Source: Flammeovirgaceae bacterium UBA2366 | GTDB lineage: Bacteria > Bacteroidota > Bacteroidia > Cytophagales > Cyclobacteriaceae | Direction: 5' to 3' | Length of the DNA: 64,000 nucleotides | Assembly: GCA_002344065.1 (NCBI GenBank) | Contig: DDTK01000009.1 | Coordinates: 1 to 64,000, forward strand | In this document: positions 18,303 to 26,407 of the stretch, piece after piece | Numbering within the stretch: position 1 is the first letter of the stretch | Layout of the letters: each line of letters opens with the position of its first letter | Position numbers and translations under genes: made by a program | Notes under the pieces: model-generated | What the model saw: only the letters and a program-made list of their open reading frames with translations | Databases searched by the model: none | What the model was told of the DNA's origin: nothing

Positions 18303-18694
18303 TGTTTAGCCAGTACTGAAATCCTGTTAAGCAGCAACTCCACGTGGTCGCCTACCTTGTTGTATTGTTCTGCCACCTTCAGTGCGTGGAATAAGCGTTG
18401 ATCTGGTGTGGATGCCTGGTGAAAGTGGCGTGTGAGTTGGTTGATGTTCACCCCGATGGCATGAAGTTCCTTCCGGATGGCGATTAATTCCTCCATCGCA
18501 GCGTCCATCGAGCCATCTCGTAGGACATACAGAATCTTTTCCCGCGACAACACCCTTCTGGCCACTTCACCAATGGAATGGCAGTCCCCATTGCCGACAA
18601 AAGCGTTGAGCCGGTTGTAAACCGATTCGGTCACCCTCGTCCGGACGGGGTGTGTATATAATGTAGTCTGATCTTTGGCTTTCCTCCGCGACAT
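18287..18694 (-). CDS. Relaxosome accessory protein (MobA-like)
   Basis: 135 residues. The N-terminal half looks like a ribbon-helix-helix DNA-binding unit (RTRVTESVYNRLNAFVG...SIGEVARRVL), and the C-terminal half has the IGVNINQLTRHFH motif of Bacteroidota mobilization proteins. It binds oriT and loads the relaxase. It is the first gene of the mobA-mobB-mobC-rteC-like operon, overlapping the relaxase gene by 16 nt. The expected oriT should lie in the long upstream non-coding region. Confidence 0.85.
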   Translation of the reverse strand: MSRRKAKDQTTLYTHPVRTRVTESVYNRLNAFVGNGDCHSIGEVARRVLSREKILYVLRDGSMDAAMEELIAIRKELHAIGVNINQLTRHFHQASTPDQRLFHALKVAEQYNKVGDHVELLLNRISVLAKQWLQK

Positions 18695-19235
18695 ACAGGT
18701 GCAGGTTTAAGATTGACTGGATGGTGTATGCAAATCTGTTGGCTCAAGAAAGCCGAGTTCCGAGGCTTTCTCTTCCGAATGGCCATGAGGAACCTGCCTG
18801 CATGAGAATTCCGGCAGGCAGGCAAGATTATTTTTGTGGACAAAAATACATCTTGCTGATACTGCAAAGCCGGTATCGATGTTGGCAAATCCAACTTCAA
18901 GAATCGTGAAAGGAGACCTCATGCTCCTCATAGGATTTCTGAGAAACATGAAGTCTTTTGTGTTGTGTACCGCTGTCATAGATGTTGTACGATGATGATG
19001 GCACAAAGGAGCGGCACGTGACACTTCCAAAACAGTCACAGGGGTACTGGTACCCTGGTTAACGTTTTCATTTTCAGGAGGAAAAAATTTTGGCCAGCCC
19101 TCACTTTCTCCGGGCGGAGGCAAATTTTCCCGGTCGGGAGCGTAGGAAAATTCATGCAAATCCGGAGTATATCAGTAGAGGTCATTTCAACGGAGAACCG
19201 TTCGCGATGAATGTTGCAGCGCAACGTCATGAGCT
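18695..19235. other. 541-nt intergenic region, candidate oriT
   Basis: No convincing gene lies here between the divergent mob operon and the CRP-like gene. It contains several inverted repeats: CCTGCCTGC/GCAGGCAGG (18793-18822), GTGAC...GTCAC (about 19018-19040) and GGGTAC-TG-GTACCC (19042-19055). Bacteroides mobilizable elements normally have oriT directly upstream of mobA, so this is the best place to look. The nick site was not identified. Confidence 0.4.
18793..18822. repeat. 9-bp inverted repeat CCTGCCTGC / GCAGGCAGG
   Basis: Perfect 9-bp arms around a 12-nt loop. A very similar unit (CCTGCCTGC...CCGGCAGGCA) occurs inside the relaxase gene at about 17157-17185, and a weaker one near 53872-53896, which suggests a short repeat family dispersed in this genome. 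It could also be part of oriT. Confidence 0.55.
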
Positions 19236-19814
19236 ATGAAAACTGAAAAATTGTTCTCCGTTCTGTCCTCGATTCACCCCATCAGTTCCGATTTTCGGAA
19301 AGCTGTTGAGCGTGTCATCACCCCCTTGTCATTACCTCGGTATCATCTGCTTTTGGAAGCCACACGCATTGCTGAATGCGCCTATTTCCTTGATGAAGGA
19401 TTTGCCATGGCCTATACCTTTGTAAAAGGCAAGAAACAGGTGGATTGGTTCTGGAACTCCGGACAGATCATGGTGTCGGCCAGGAGTTTCTTCGAGCAAG
19501 TGCCTTCCCAGGAATTCATCCAACTTCGAACATCCTCCGAATTGTTTTGTGTCACCCATGACAGCGTGCTTCATCTGTTCCAAACTTTTCCGGAAGCACA
19601 TTTCATTTACCGCGTCATTATGAACCAATACTATGAACACAGCCGTGAGCGAACCCGTGACCTTCAACACCTTACTGCGGTAGAGCGATATGAGAAACTG
19701 ATCCGGTATTTCCCGGATGTTGAGCAGCATGTTACACAGAATCATATTGCTTCTTACCTGGGCATCGCCCCACAGTCGTTCAGCAGGATAAAAAGGCACA
19801 ACACCAGGCGTTAA
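19236..19814 (+). CDS. Crp/Fnr-family transcriptional regulator
   Basis: 192 residues. An N-terminal cyclic-nucleotide-binding-like beta barrel covers about residues 20-120. A short C-terminal helix-turn-helix follows (QNHIASYLGIAPQSFSRIKR). This is the usual form of Bacteroidota CRP-like regulators, many of which do not bind cAMP. The conserved phosphate-binding cassette is not evident. It is followed after 109 nt by a MauE-like gene on the same strand and is divergent from the mob operon. The target genes are unknown. Confidence 0.85.
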   Translation: MKTEKLFSVLSSIHPISSDFRKAVERVITPLSLPRYHLLLEATRIAECAYFLDEGFAMAYTFVKGKKQVDWFWNSGQIMVSARSFFEQVPSQEFIQLRTSSELFCVTHDSVLHLFQTFPEAHFIYRVIMNQYYEHSRERTRDLQHLTAVERYEKLIRYFPDVEQHVTQNHIASYLGIAPQSFSRIKRHNTRR

Positions 19815-19923
19815 CATTTGTTAACTACAGGTGTGAACCTTTGTTGCTGCAAGTCTGAACAATGGTCAATGGATTTTTTTTGAAGGCTGATTTACTTTTA
19901 TCCTATCATTCAGCCTCTCGAAA

Positions 19924-20361
19924 ATGACCCGCAAGATTGCCGTTGATATTGTAGTTTTCTCATACATCCTGTTGTTTGTGTATGCTGCACTTACCAAACT
20001 GCTGGACTATCAAAAGTTCGTGGTTCAACTCGGGCAATCACCCATCCTCACAAACTATGCCCAGGTACTTGCTGTGGTAGTTCCGTTTATTGAACTGGGC
20101 ATCTCCTTGATGCTGATCTTCCCGAAGACCCGACTTATAGGCTTGTATGCAGCATTCGGCTTAATGGTGATGTTCACCACCTATATTGTTCTTGCTTCAC
20201 GGTTTAGTGATTATGTGCCGTGCTCTTGTGGGGGCGTGCTTGAAGGAATGACATGGACGCAGCATCTCAACTTTAATACTGTCTTTGTACTGCTTGCGTT
20301 GATTGGCATCCTGCTTCAACCGAACATTCGCAATGTTGATTCTTCAACTTCACCCTCATGA
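19924..20361 (+). CDS. MauE/DoxX-like integral membrane protein
   Basis: 145 residues with four predicted membrane helices and a PCSCGG motif between helices 3 and 4 (near residue 100), as in MauE-like proteins. MauE relatives help disulfide handling or maturation of exported proteins, often next to thioredoxin-like TlpA proteins; one is encoded 3 kb away on the other strand. The next gene encodes a small exported DUF6520-like protein, a pairing common in Bacteroidota. Exact substrate unknown. Confidence 0.8.
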   Translation: MTRKIAVDIVVFSYILLFVYAALTKLLDYQKFVVQLGQSPILTNYAQVLAVVVPFIELGISLMLIFPKTRLIGLYAAFGLMVMFTTYIVLASRFSDYVPCSCGGVLEGMTWTQHLNFNTVFVLLALIGILLQPNIRNVDSSTSPS

Positions 20362-20534
20362 TTCGGTCAATCAGCCATATCGATCAATCGCTTAATGACC
20401 CTATGAAACTGACGGGTACTGCAACTACCTGTCGGCTTTTTTGTACACCCAGGTTGCAGCGGGTGTTGCTTTAAATTAATGTTCAACCCTAAAGTTTTTC
20501 AATTGCTTTTTGAATCATAAAAGCAGTAACATTT

Positions 20535-20822
20535 ATGAAGAACAAATTTTTGTTACCGCTATTGGCGGTTGTGTTTGCTGTCGCTGGGGCGTTGGCAACA
20601 CCCATGTTAGCGCAAATCGGTTGGTATGATTCCAACGGATCAGCATCAGGCGGGGGCATGCAGGGCACGATCACCACTCCACCAGGTGACACTCCTGTAT
20701 GCTCTGTGAGTGCAACAAACCAGATTTGCAAGATAAGAGTAGGGCTGGTAGACCACAATGCGTTCAATACCAAAGAGAACGCAGAGTCAGCTAATCCGGC
20801 CGGGCTGCTGAGGTATGACTAA
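20535..20822 (+). CDS. Small exported DUF6520-like protein
   Basis: 95 residues. A signal peptide (KNKFLLPLLAVVFAVAGALA) is followed by a short, Gly/Ser/Thr-rich mature part with two Cys (VCSVSATNQIC), probably forming a disulfide in the periplasm. It matches the size and layout of the DUF6520 family found next to MauE-like and TlpA genes in Bacteroidota. Its function is unknown. A strong terminator follows directly. Confidence 0.7.
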   Translation: MKNKFLLPLLAVVFAVAGALATPMLAQIGWYDSNGSASGGGMQGTITTPPGDTPVCSVSATNQICKIRVGLVDHNAFNTKENAESANPAGLLRYD

Positions 20823-20833
20823 ACACCTATGAG

Positions 20834-20863
20834 GAGTTGGGGCATTACCCCAACTCTTTTTCC
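20834..20863 (+). terminator. Intrinsic terminator after the DUF6520-like gene
   Basis: GAGTTGGGG / CCCCAACTC form a perfect 9-bp stem with a 5-nt loop, followed by a T run (TTTTTCC). It lies 12 nt after the DUF6520-like stop codon. Confidence 0.88.
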
Positions 20864-20885
20864 TTAAACGAATTGACACCTAGAA

Positions 20886-21953
20886 ATGAAACGGAGAATC
20901 ACGGTAATATTATCACTTACTGCCACCAGCACTCTACTCGTGGTGTCACTTCACTGGTTGGGAAAAAATGAGATTCAACATCATGATTTCGATAGAAGTT
21001 TCCTTGAATTTTACCCTGATGTAGAATCACAATGGGCTCTCCAAAGCCCGAAGCACTACATTGCCGGATTATATGGTAATTACCTATATATCGCAGACAT
21101 TTTTGGACGAACGAATTTGCTTTCTGTCAATTGTGAAAAAGCCGATGACCCCATCGATACCATCACCATACCCATTTCCCCTGAAGACTCACACATCATT
21201 GTTGACTCTGGAAGTATTTACGTAACTGACCTTAATCGATTTGATATATTCAGGTTTAAGATTACCGGCAGGAATTCTTTTAATGATGGTGAGCGAGTAT
21301 TTGAGAGCACGTTCTTTGTTGAAGCAGTACCAGTGAGGGGTGAAGTGTTTGCCATCCGAACCCTGAACCAATCGAAGGAGTACGTTCTCGCGCTGAAATC
21401 TTCCGTTAAGACATCACCCACCTATTCACCCGGTATACTCGAAAAACAAATTGACGGTCTCTTTTGCACAGATGGGATGCTTCATTTTAACGCAGTTCTC
21501 AAACAGCTTATTTATGTTTACTATTATCGCAATGAATTCATTTGTATGGATTCATCCCTGCATTTACGCTATAGAGGCAAGACAATTGACGGTGTTGAAC
21601 GCGTACAGATACGAGTCGCTGAAATCAAGTCCGATCAAGCGATGGCCCTTGCGTCTCCTCCACGGATCGTAAACAAAAAGAGCCACTCATCTGGTGACTG
21701 GCTCTTTATACACTCCGTAGTCAAAGCAACAAATGAAAGCGTAAGTACATTTCAGAAAAATGATGTCATTGACATGTATAATCTACACAATGGTCGATAT
21801 GCGGGCAGTTTCTATCTGCCAAGAATCAATGGGGAGAAACTGCGAGATTTCAAAGTGTATGGAAACAGGTTGGTGGCTATTCATGGAAGAGTCCTGACAA
21901 CGTTCGATTTGCGTAGAATAGTCGGTGCGCTACATCTCACCCGCCCGCTTTAA
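20886..21953 (+). CDS. Exported beta-propeller-like protein, function unknown
   Basis: 355 residues. An N-terminal hydrophobic segment (TVILSLTATSTLLVVSLHWL) is a signal peptide or membrane anchor. The rest shows recurring short beta-strand units (for example GNYLYIADIFGRTNLLSV, SGSIYVTDLNRFDIFRFKI, YGNRLVAIHGRVLTTFDL) typical of 6-bladed propeller proteins such as the BF3164 family. No enzyme motif is visible. The last 24 nt overlap the convergent subtilase gene. A 9-bp hairpin AAAGAGCCA/TGGCTCTTT lies inside the gene at 21677-21707. Confidence 0.65.
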   Translation: MKRRITVILSLTATSTLLVVSLHWLGKNEIQHHDFDRSFLEFYPDVESQWALQSPKHYIAGLYGNYLYIADIFGRTNLLSVNCEKADDPIDTITIPISPEDSHIIVDSGSIYVTDLNRFDIFRFKITGRNSFNDGERVFESTFFVEAVPVRGEVFAIRTLNQSKEYVLALKSSVKTSPTYSPGILEKQIDGLFCTDGMLHFNAVLKQLIYVYYYRNEFICMDSSLHLRYRGKTIDGVERVQIRVAEIKSDQAMALASPPRIVNKKSHSSGDWLFIHSVVKATNESVSTFQKNDVIDMYNLHNGRYAGSFYLPRINGEKLRDFKVYGNRLVAIHGRVLTTFDLRRIVGALHLTRPL

Positions 21954-23369
21954 GGCGTTATATACGTTCAGAATTCGTCCCGATGTTGATAATCGCCCGA
22001 ACGGAACCGCCTTAGCCGTTCCGGGAACAATCACCAAACCCTCATACATCAACCCGGACTGTATGATGACCTGCTTCACCTCGGAGGTGCTTAAGGAGGG
22101 ATAATAATACCGGATCAAGGCGGCAACTCCACTTACAAAAGGTGCTGCCATGGAAGTACCGCTGTTGAACCCAAAGGTACTGTCAGGAAGTGCGGCATAA
22201 ATTGATAAACCTGGGGCAAACAAATCAACATTCTTACTTCCATAATTGGAGAATGGAGCAACGAGGCCCTCATCAAAATGCCGAGTGGTTGCACCCACAT
22301 TAATGAAGTTCGAAACAAATTCACACGTGCCTTCCATTACATCCGTTGGAAAAAACTGCTCCTTATCAACGTCCGCATGATCGTTCCCCGCACCATGTAC
22401 TAAAAGCACGTCTTTGCTCTCGGCATATGTCATGGCGTCCATCACCCACTGTTTATGGGGAGATAGATTTTTTCCGAAACTCATGTTAATGACTTTGGCA
22501 CCGTTGTCGACTGCATAGCGAATAGCCAGGGCAACATCCTTGTCATATTCGTCTCCATCAGGTATTGTACGGATTGGCATAATGCTAATGTGATCCATGG
22601 GTGCTATCAGAGACGCCACAATTCCAGCAACATGCGTTCCGTGCTTCTCATCCGGGTGCATTGGTGTAACCTTGTTATTTCCATAAATTCTATCTTCAAT
22701 GTCGTCTGGATTGTCTCCTATCATCCTGCGGGGATTGATCCACTCATTCAGATGGAATTTGTTCTGACGCTCAACAAAGTTGAAGAATTCAATGAATGAG
22801 GTGTCCTGTGCATTGTAGTTCTCAATCAGGTAGGCATATTGTTTACTGGCTTCAGAAACGCGCTGTTCATAAAGAGAATCGATATGAGCAAACGCAGTTG
22901 CAAGGGAGTCATACAACGCGCCCCCGCGTATTCCTTCCAGTTGACGAGCCAGTTGGTTTCGCATTCTTGTTACTTCCGATTGTACATAGTACATGTCGCC
23001 CAGGAAATTCCAGCCATTGTAATCATCGACATAGCCATTCCCGTCATCGTCAAGACCATTATCTATAATTTCTCCATCATTTGTCCACAGGTGGGGACGT
23101 AGATCGGGATGATTTATGTCTATTCCAGAGTCAATGATCGCCACAATGATGGGGGAGCCTTTTTTCTTTCCCACTGACTCAATTGTTTTGAAATAGCTGA
23201 TCCCTGGAATTGAATCACGATACAGATCAAGGTAAGGCCAGGCCACATTCGTATTAACCGATGAGCCAGGTGCGTGGCCATGGATAGTTGGAGTAGTCGG
23301 TTTAATACTTTTGCACGCTGAAAACATCACAGCCACAACCGGAATGATATAATATGATAGCGCTCGCAT
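21930..23369 (-). CDS. S8-family subtilisin-like serine protease, lipoprotein
   Basis: 479 residues. A lipoprotein signal ends at the lipobox VMFSAC (about residues 14-19). The catalytic triad is complete: Asp in VAIIDSGIDINHPDL, His in KHGTHVAGIVAS, Ser in NSGTSMAAPFVSG. An insertion of about 100 residues lies between the Asp and His blocks, common in Bacteroidota subtilases. The protein should be anchored in the outer membrane or periplasm. It follows the TlpA-DUF3738 gene by 3 nt, at the end of the sigma/FecR/SusCD locus, suggesting that it processes peptides or proteins for that uptake system. Confidence 0.92.
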   Translation of the reverse strand: MRALSYYIIPVVAVMFSACKSIKPTTPTIHGHAPGSSVNTNVAWPYLDLYRDSIPGISYFKTIESVGKKKGSPIIVAIIDSGIDINHPDLRPHLWTNDGEIIDNGLDDDGNGYVDDYNGWNFLGDMYYVQSEVTRMRNQLARQLEGIRGGALYDSLATAFAHIDSLYEQRVSEASKQYAYLIENYNAQDTSFIEFFNFVERQNKFHLNEWINPRRMIGDNPDDIEDRIYGNNKVTPMHPDEKHGTHVAGIVASLIAPMDHISIMPIRTIPDGDEYDKDVALAIRYAVDNGAKVINMSFGKNLSPHKQWVMDAMTYAESKDVLLVHGAGNDHADVDKEQFFPTDVMEGTCEFVSNFINVGATTRHFDEGLVAPFSNYGSKNVDLFAPGLSIYAALPDSTFGFNSGTSMAAPFVSGVAALIRYYYPSLSTSEVKQVIIQSGLMYEGLVIVPGTAKAVPFGRLSTSGRILNVYNALKRAGEM

Positions 23370-23372
23370 AAC

Positions 23373-24899
23373 CTATTTGTCTTTGATCACAACCACGTTC
23401 ATTTCCTTAGTACCCTTGACCAGTTGAAAACCAATCTCCTCCAGCATTGACTTGTAATCCTCAAAGGTGAAGATCGCACCACCATTCGGCTCCTCTCTAA
23501 GTTTATTGGCAAAAGCTACCGGATACATATAATCAATATTTCCTGTTATCCCTGTAGCATCGACAAAAGGAGGCTGACAATCCGAACGATATGTTAGTGC
23601 GCCATAACCAGTGCAACCATATCGGATTTCAAGTTGATGGATAAGGTCGCGCACCTCGGCATTCTTAAAGTAGCCATTACCCTTTTCATCCTCATACATT
23701 TTGTATTGCCCGTTGCTGACTTTTGATTTTAGTCTTGCCTGCGTCTCTGCGGAAGCTTTCAAATACCAACAAGGCATTTGTCGTTTTTCAACCCTTACCC
23801 GATAACCAAAATACGTTTCAAGATCCCGCTGCATCAGTTGCTGCAGATACTTGGCTGTACCTTTTTCGCGAGGAACTTTTAACATATAGTTGAATCGATT
23901 GTGCGGCAAGGGATATTTTGCCTCAAACTGTGAAGTGTCTTTCATTTCAAGAATCGGACGGTACCAATATTTACCGTATGATCTCCGTTGGTGCGGATTT
24001 TTGATCGTGTCTGGAAATGTCCACAATCCAAGTATCCTACTCATCGGATAGTTCCATAATGTATCACCGAAGGCCATTGCATAAAGTACTCGAAGCGACT
24101 GACCTAGTACAATTATCTTACCTCTTCGCTCATATAATTCGGAATCGGGTTTTGTCCAGCGAAAATTGTCAACATTTGAATAGGTCGGCTCACCCGTTTG
24201 TCCGCTCTCATACTTCGATAACATTGAAAAGAAAAGAATGCTTTCGCCACCATCATTCAGCCACTCTTTTAGCGGTGAGAACGGATTATTTGATGATGGT
24301 TGTGTTCCGGGTGCATTTGATGTATTTTTTTCTAGTGCATGTTTGTCGTTGACAACAGCATCGATTACTCCGTCCAGCAATTTTGGGTTGCTGCCGATCC
24401 AGGCTATTCGGCCTTCTTTGTCGATTACGAATGTGTGCGGAATGCCGACCTTCTTTGTGGCTTTGAGCCATGATTGTTCCAACGTTTTAGATGGATCATC
24501 TACAGCAACCCGGTAATCCATTTGATCACCACGCCTGGCTACATATTTTTCGACTCGGTTCACATACGATGGATTACTCGTGTTTGAAGGATCATCATTG
24601 TATTCCATCACAAAGGCACTAATAACGGTGGCCTTTCCCCGGAACTTTCTTGATACCGCGGATAGTTCAGGGATGGCAGCGGCACAAGGGCCGCACCATG
24701 TTGCCCCGAATTCAACGATGTAAACGTGTCCGTTTTTAAATTCTGTTACGGGTTCTCCTTTGATCCACTTGAATACCTTTAGAGGTGGTGCCACATCCCC
24801 AACTGAAAGTGTTGATGCAGATGTAGCTGGCTGACCATATAAACTCATGTGTAAACAAGTCAAGAGGATAACTAATATTGTTAAAGGATTTGTTCTCAT
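23373..24899 (-). CDS. TlpA-like thioredoxin fused to a DUF3738-like domain
   Basis: 508 residues: signal peptide, thioredoxin-fold domain (about 30-190) with active site WCGPC in FGATWCGPCAAAIPEL, a linker, and a C-terminal part (about 240-508) resembling DUF3738 (VDATGITGNIDYMYP... and the final MNVVVIKDK strand). Periplasmic TlpA proteins reduce disulfides or repair exported proteins. The DUF3738 role is unknown. It lies 90 nt downstream of susD and 3 nt upstream of the subtilase, so it belongs to the same locus. Confidence 0.85.
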   Translation of the reverse strand: MRTNPLTILVILLTCLHMSLYGQPATSASTLSVGDVAPPLKVFKWIKGEPVTEFKNGHVYIVEFGATWCGPCAAAIPELSAVSRKFRGKATVISAFVMEYNDDPSNTSNPSYVNRVEKYVARRGDQMDYRVAVDDPSKTLEQSWLKATKKVGIPHTFVIDKEGRIAWIGSNPKLLDGVIDAVVNDKHALEKNTSNAPGTQPSSNNPFSPLKEWLNDGGESILFFSMLSKYESGQTGEPTYSNVDNFRWTKPDSELYERRGKIIVLGQSLRVLYAMAFGDTLWNYPMSRILGLWTFPDTIKNPHQRRSYGKYWYRPILEMKDTSQFEAKYPLPHNRFNYMLKVPREKGTAKYLQQLMQRDLETYFGYRVRVEKRQMPCWYLKASAETQARLKSKVSNGQYKMYEDEKGNGYFKNAEVRDLIHQLEIRYGCTGYGALTYRSDCQPPFVDATGITGNIDYMYPVAFANKLREEPNGGAIFTFEDYKSMLEEIGFQLVKGTKEMNVVVIKDK

Positions 24900-24989
24900 T
24901 TTCGATTAAGTTATTTTTTGAAATGAAGCGTCCGGGCAGCCTCGTCATGAGGCTGCACAAGCGCGTTCGATAAAGAGTTAATTAACTTT

Positions 24990-26396
24990 TCAGTAGCCTG
25001 GATTCTGGGTTAACCCGGGATTCAGTAATCGTTCAGATTGTGGAATTGGATAAAGCGCGTCCGTTTGCTGCCAGTCTAGCTTGATGCTACTTAGTATTGT
25101 TTCCGTAGTTCCAGTCCGTTTCAGGTCTAACCACCGGTGTCCCCATTCAGTCATCAGCTCAAATTTCCTCTCACGCGCGATGGCGGCCAATAAATTGTCC
25201 TGGCTGATCCCAGGGTCCGTTTCTTGTATGAGCGGAAGGCCGGCCCGTTGCCGTAACCGATCCACATCTTCTATCGCACCGGACAAGTTCATTGATTGCG
25301 CGCGCGCCTCGGCACGTAACAGGTATTGTTCGGCCAATCGAAGCACCATTGCATACTCAGTCAGCGTACTGGCCGAGTAGACTTTGTACTTCCAGGGATA
25401 GTAGTAGGTTCCTGTGGCATCCGAATACTCTCCGACCCAAGCATTCCTTCTTTCATCACCTGTTTCAAATGAAGTAACAAAGTCAGGATGAAGGGATACC
25501 TCTGTTGGTTTATTAAACAGCAGAAATATGCGGGCTTGCGCGGTACTTTTCTCTGGCACCACAGGCTGCAATTGCCAGATGGCCTCTTTGCTGGTGGACA
25601 AAAAAACGTTGTCCAATTCTTCCAACTCAAAGTCAACGGTATTGTCAATGATGGCACTAGCCTCTGCTTCTGCCTCGGCCCACTTCCCGGTATATAAATA
25701 CACTCGTGCCAGTAGTGCTATCGCGGCAAACCGGTTTGGCTGGCTTCGTTCACCGTTGGAAAATGAGTAGTCTGTCGCCAACAAATTTTTCGCATCGGTC
25801 AGGTCGCTAATAATTTTGGTATACACTTCTGTTGCATTCAATCGAACGCTCGTTGAATTCTTCTGGTAGTCTGTTGTGGTAACATAAGGTATGTCTCCAA
25901 ACAAGTTCACCAGATAGAAATGGCAAAACGCCCGTATAAATTTTGCCTCACCTTCCAATTGCGTTCTTGTGCTGCCACTAAGTGAAGTTGACTTCGAAAG
26001 GCCCTCGATAACGGCATTTGCATTGTTGATATACTTATACGCTTCACGCCAAAAGACACCATGAACAACACCATTGAGGCTGGTAAGCGTGGGAAAATAG
26101 AATTGCTGTTGCTCATTTCGGCTTGAATGATTGACAAGTTCGTCCGAAGAAAGACCAGTGTATCGCTCGATTTCACCATTGGTGAAAGTCTGGGAAGAAG
26201 TCATTAGGCTATAGATTCCCCTGATTGCTGACGTTGCTGCGGCATCATTGCTAAAAACGATGTTGCTGGTAATCTCTGTCTTTGGAGCATCGATTTCAAT
26301 GAACTCTTCACAAGACATTATTGTAAGCAAAAAGAAAGCTATGACCAGTCTATGGCCTGCAGCATTGAGAAGGTGATTTATGTATAATACTCTCAT
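24990..26396 (-). CDS. SusD/RagB family nutrient-binding outer-membrane lipoprotein
   Basis: 468 residues with a lipoprotein signal (FFLLTIMSC) and the SusD pattern: an N-terminal region of TPR-like helices, YKYINNANAVIEGL, and the C-terminal LRLAEQYLLRAEAR, RERKFELMTEWGHRWLDLKR and LYPIPQSE blocks. SusD proteins cap the paired SusC channel and bind the substrate on the cell surface. It starts 11 nt after the susC stop. The substrate is unknown; no glycoside hydrolase is nearby, but a subtilase and a thioredoxin are, so peptide-derived substrates are possible. Confidence 0.95.
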   Translation of the reverse strand: MRVLYINHLLNAAGHRLVIAFFLLTIMSCEEFIEIDAPKTEITSNIVFSNDAAATSAIRGIYSLMTSSQTFTNGEIERYTGLSSDELVNHSSRNEQQQFYFPTLTSLNGVVHGVFWREAYKYINNANAVIEGLSKSTSLSGSTRTQLEGEAKFIRAFCHFYLVNLFGDIPYVTTTDYQKNSTSVRLNATEVYTKIISDLTDAKNLLATDYSFSNGERSQPNRFAAIALLARVYLYTGKWAEAEAEASAIIDNTVDFELEELDNVFLSTSKEAIWQLQPVVPEKSTAQARIFLLFNKPTEVSLHPDFVTSFETGDERRNAWVGEYSDATGTYYYPWKYKVYSASTLTEYAMVLRLAEQYLLRAEARAQSMNLSGAIEDVDRLRQRAGLPLIQETDPGISQDNLLAAIARERKFELMTEWGHRWLDLKRTGTTETILSSIKLDWQQTDALYPIPQSERLLNPGLTQNPGY

Positions 26397-26407
26397 ATCT
26401 TTCAGTT

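Noticed and set aside
21677..21707. Terminator-like hairpin AAAGAGCCA/TGGCTCTTT inside the propeller gene
   Set aside because: It lies in the middle of an intact reading frame and lacks a real T run, so it is more likely incidental.
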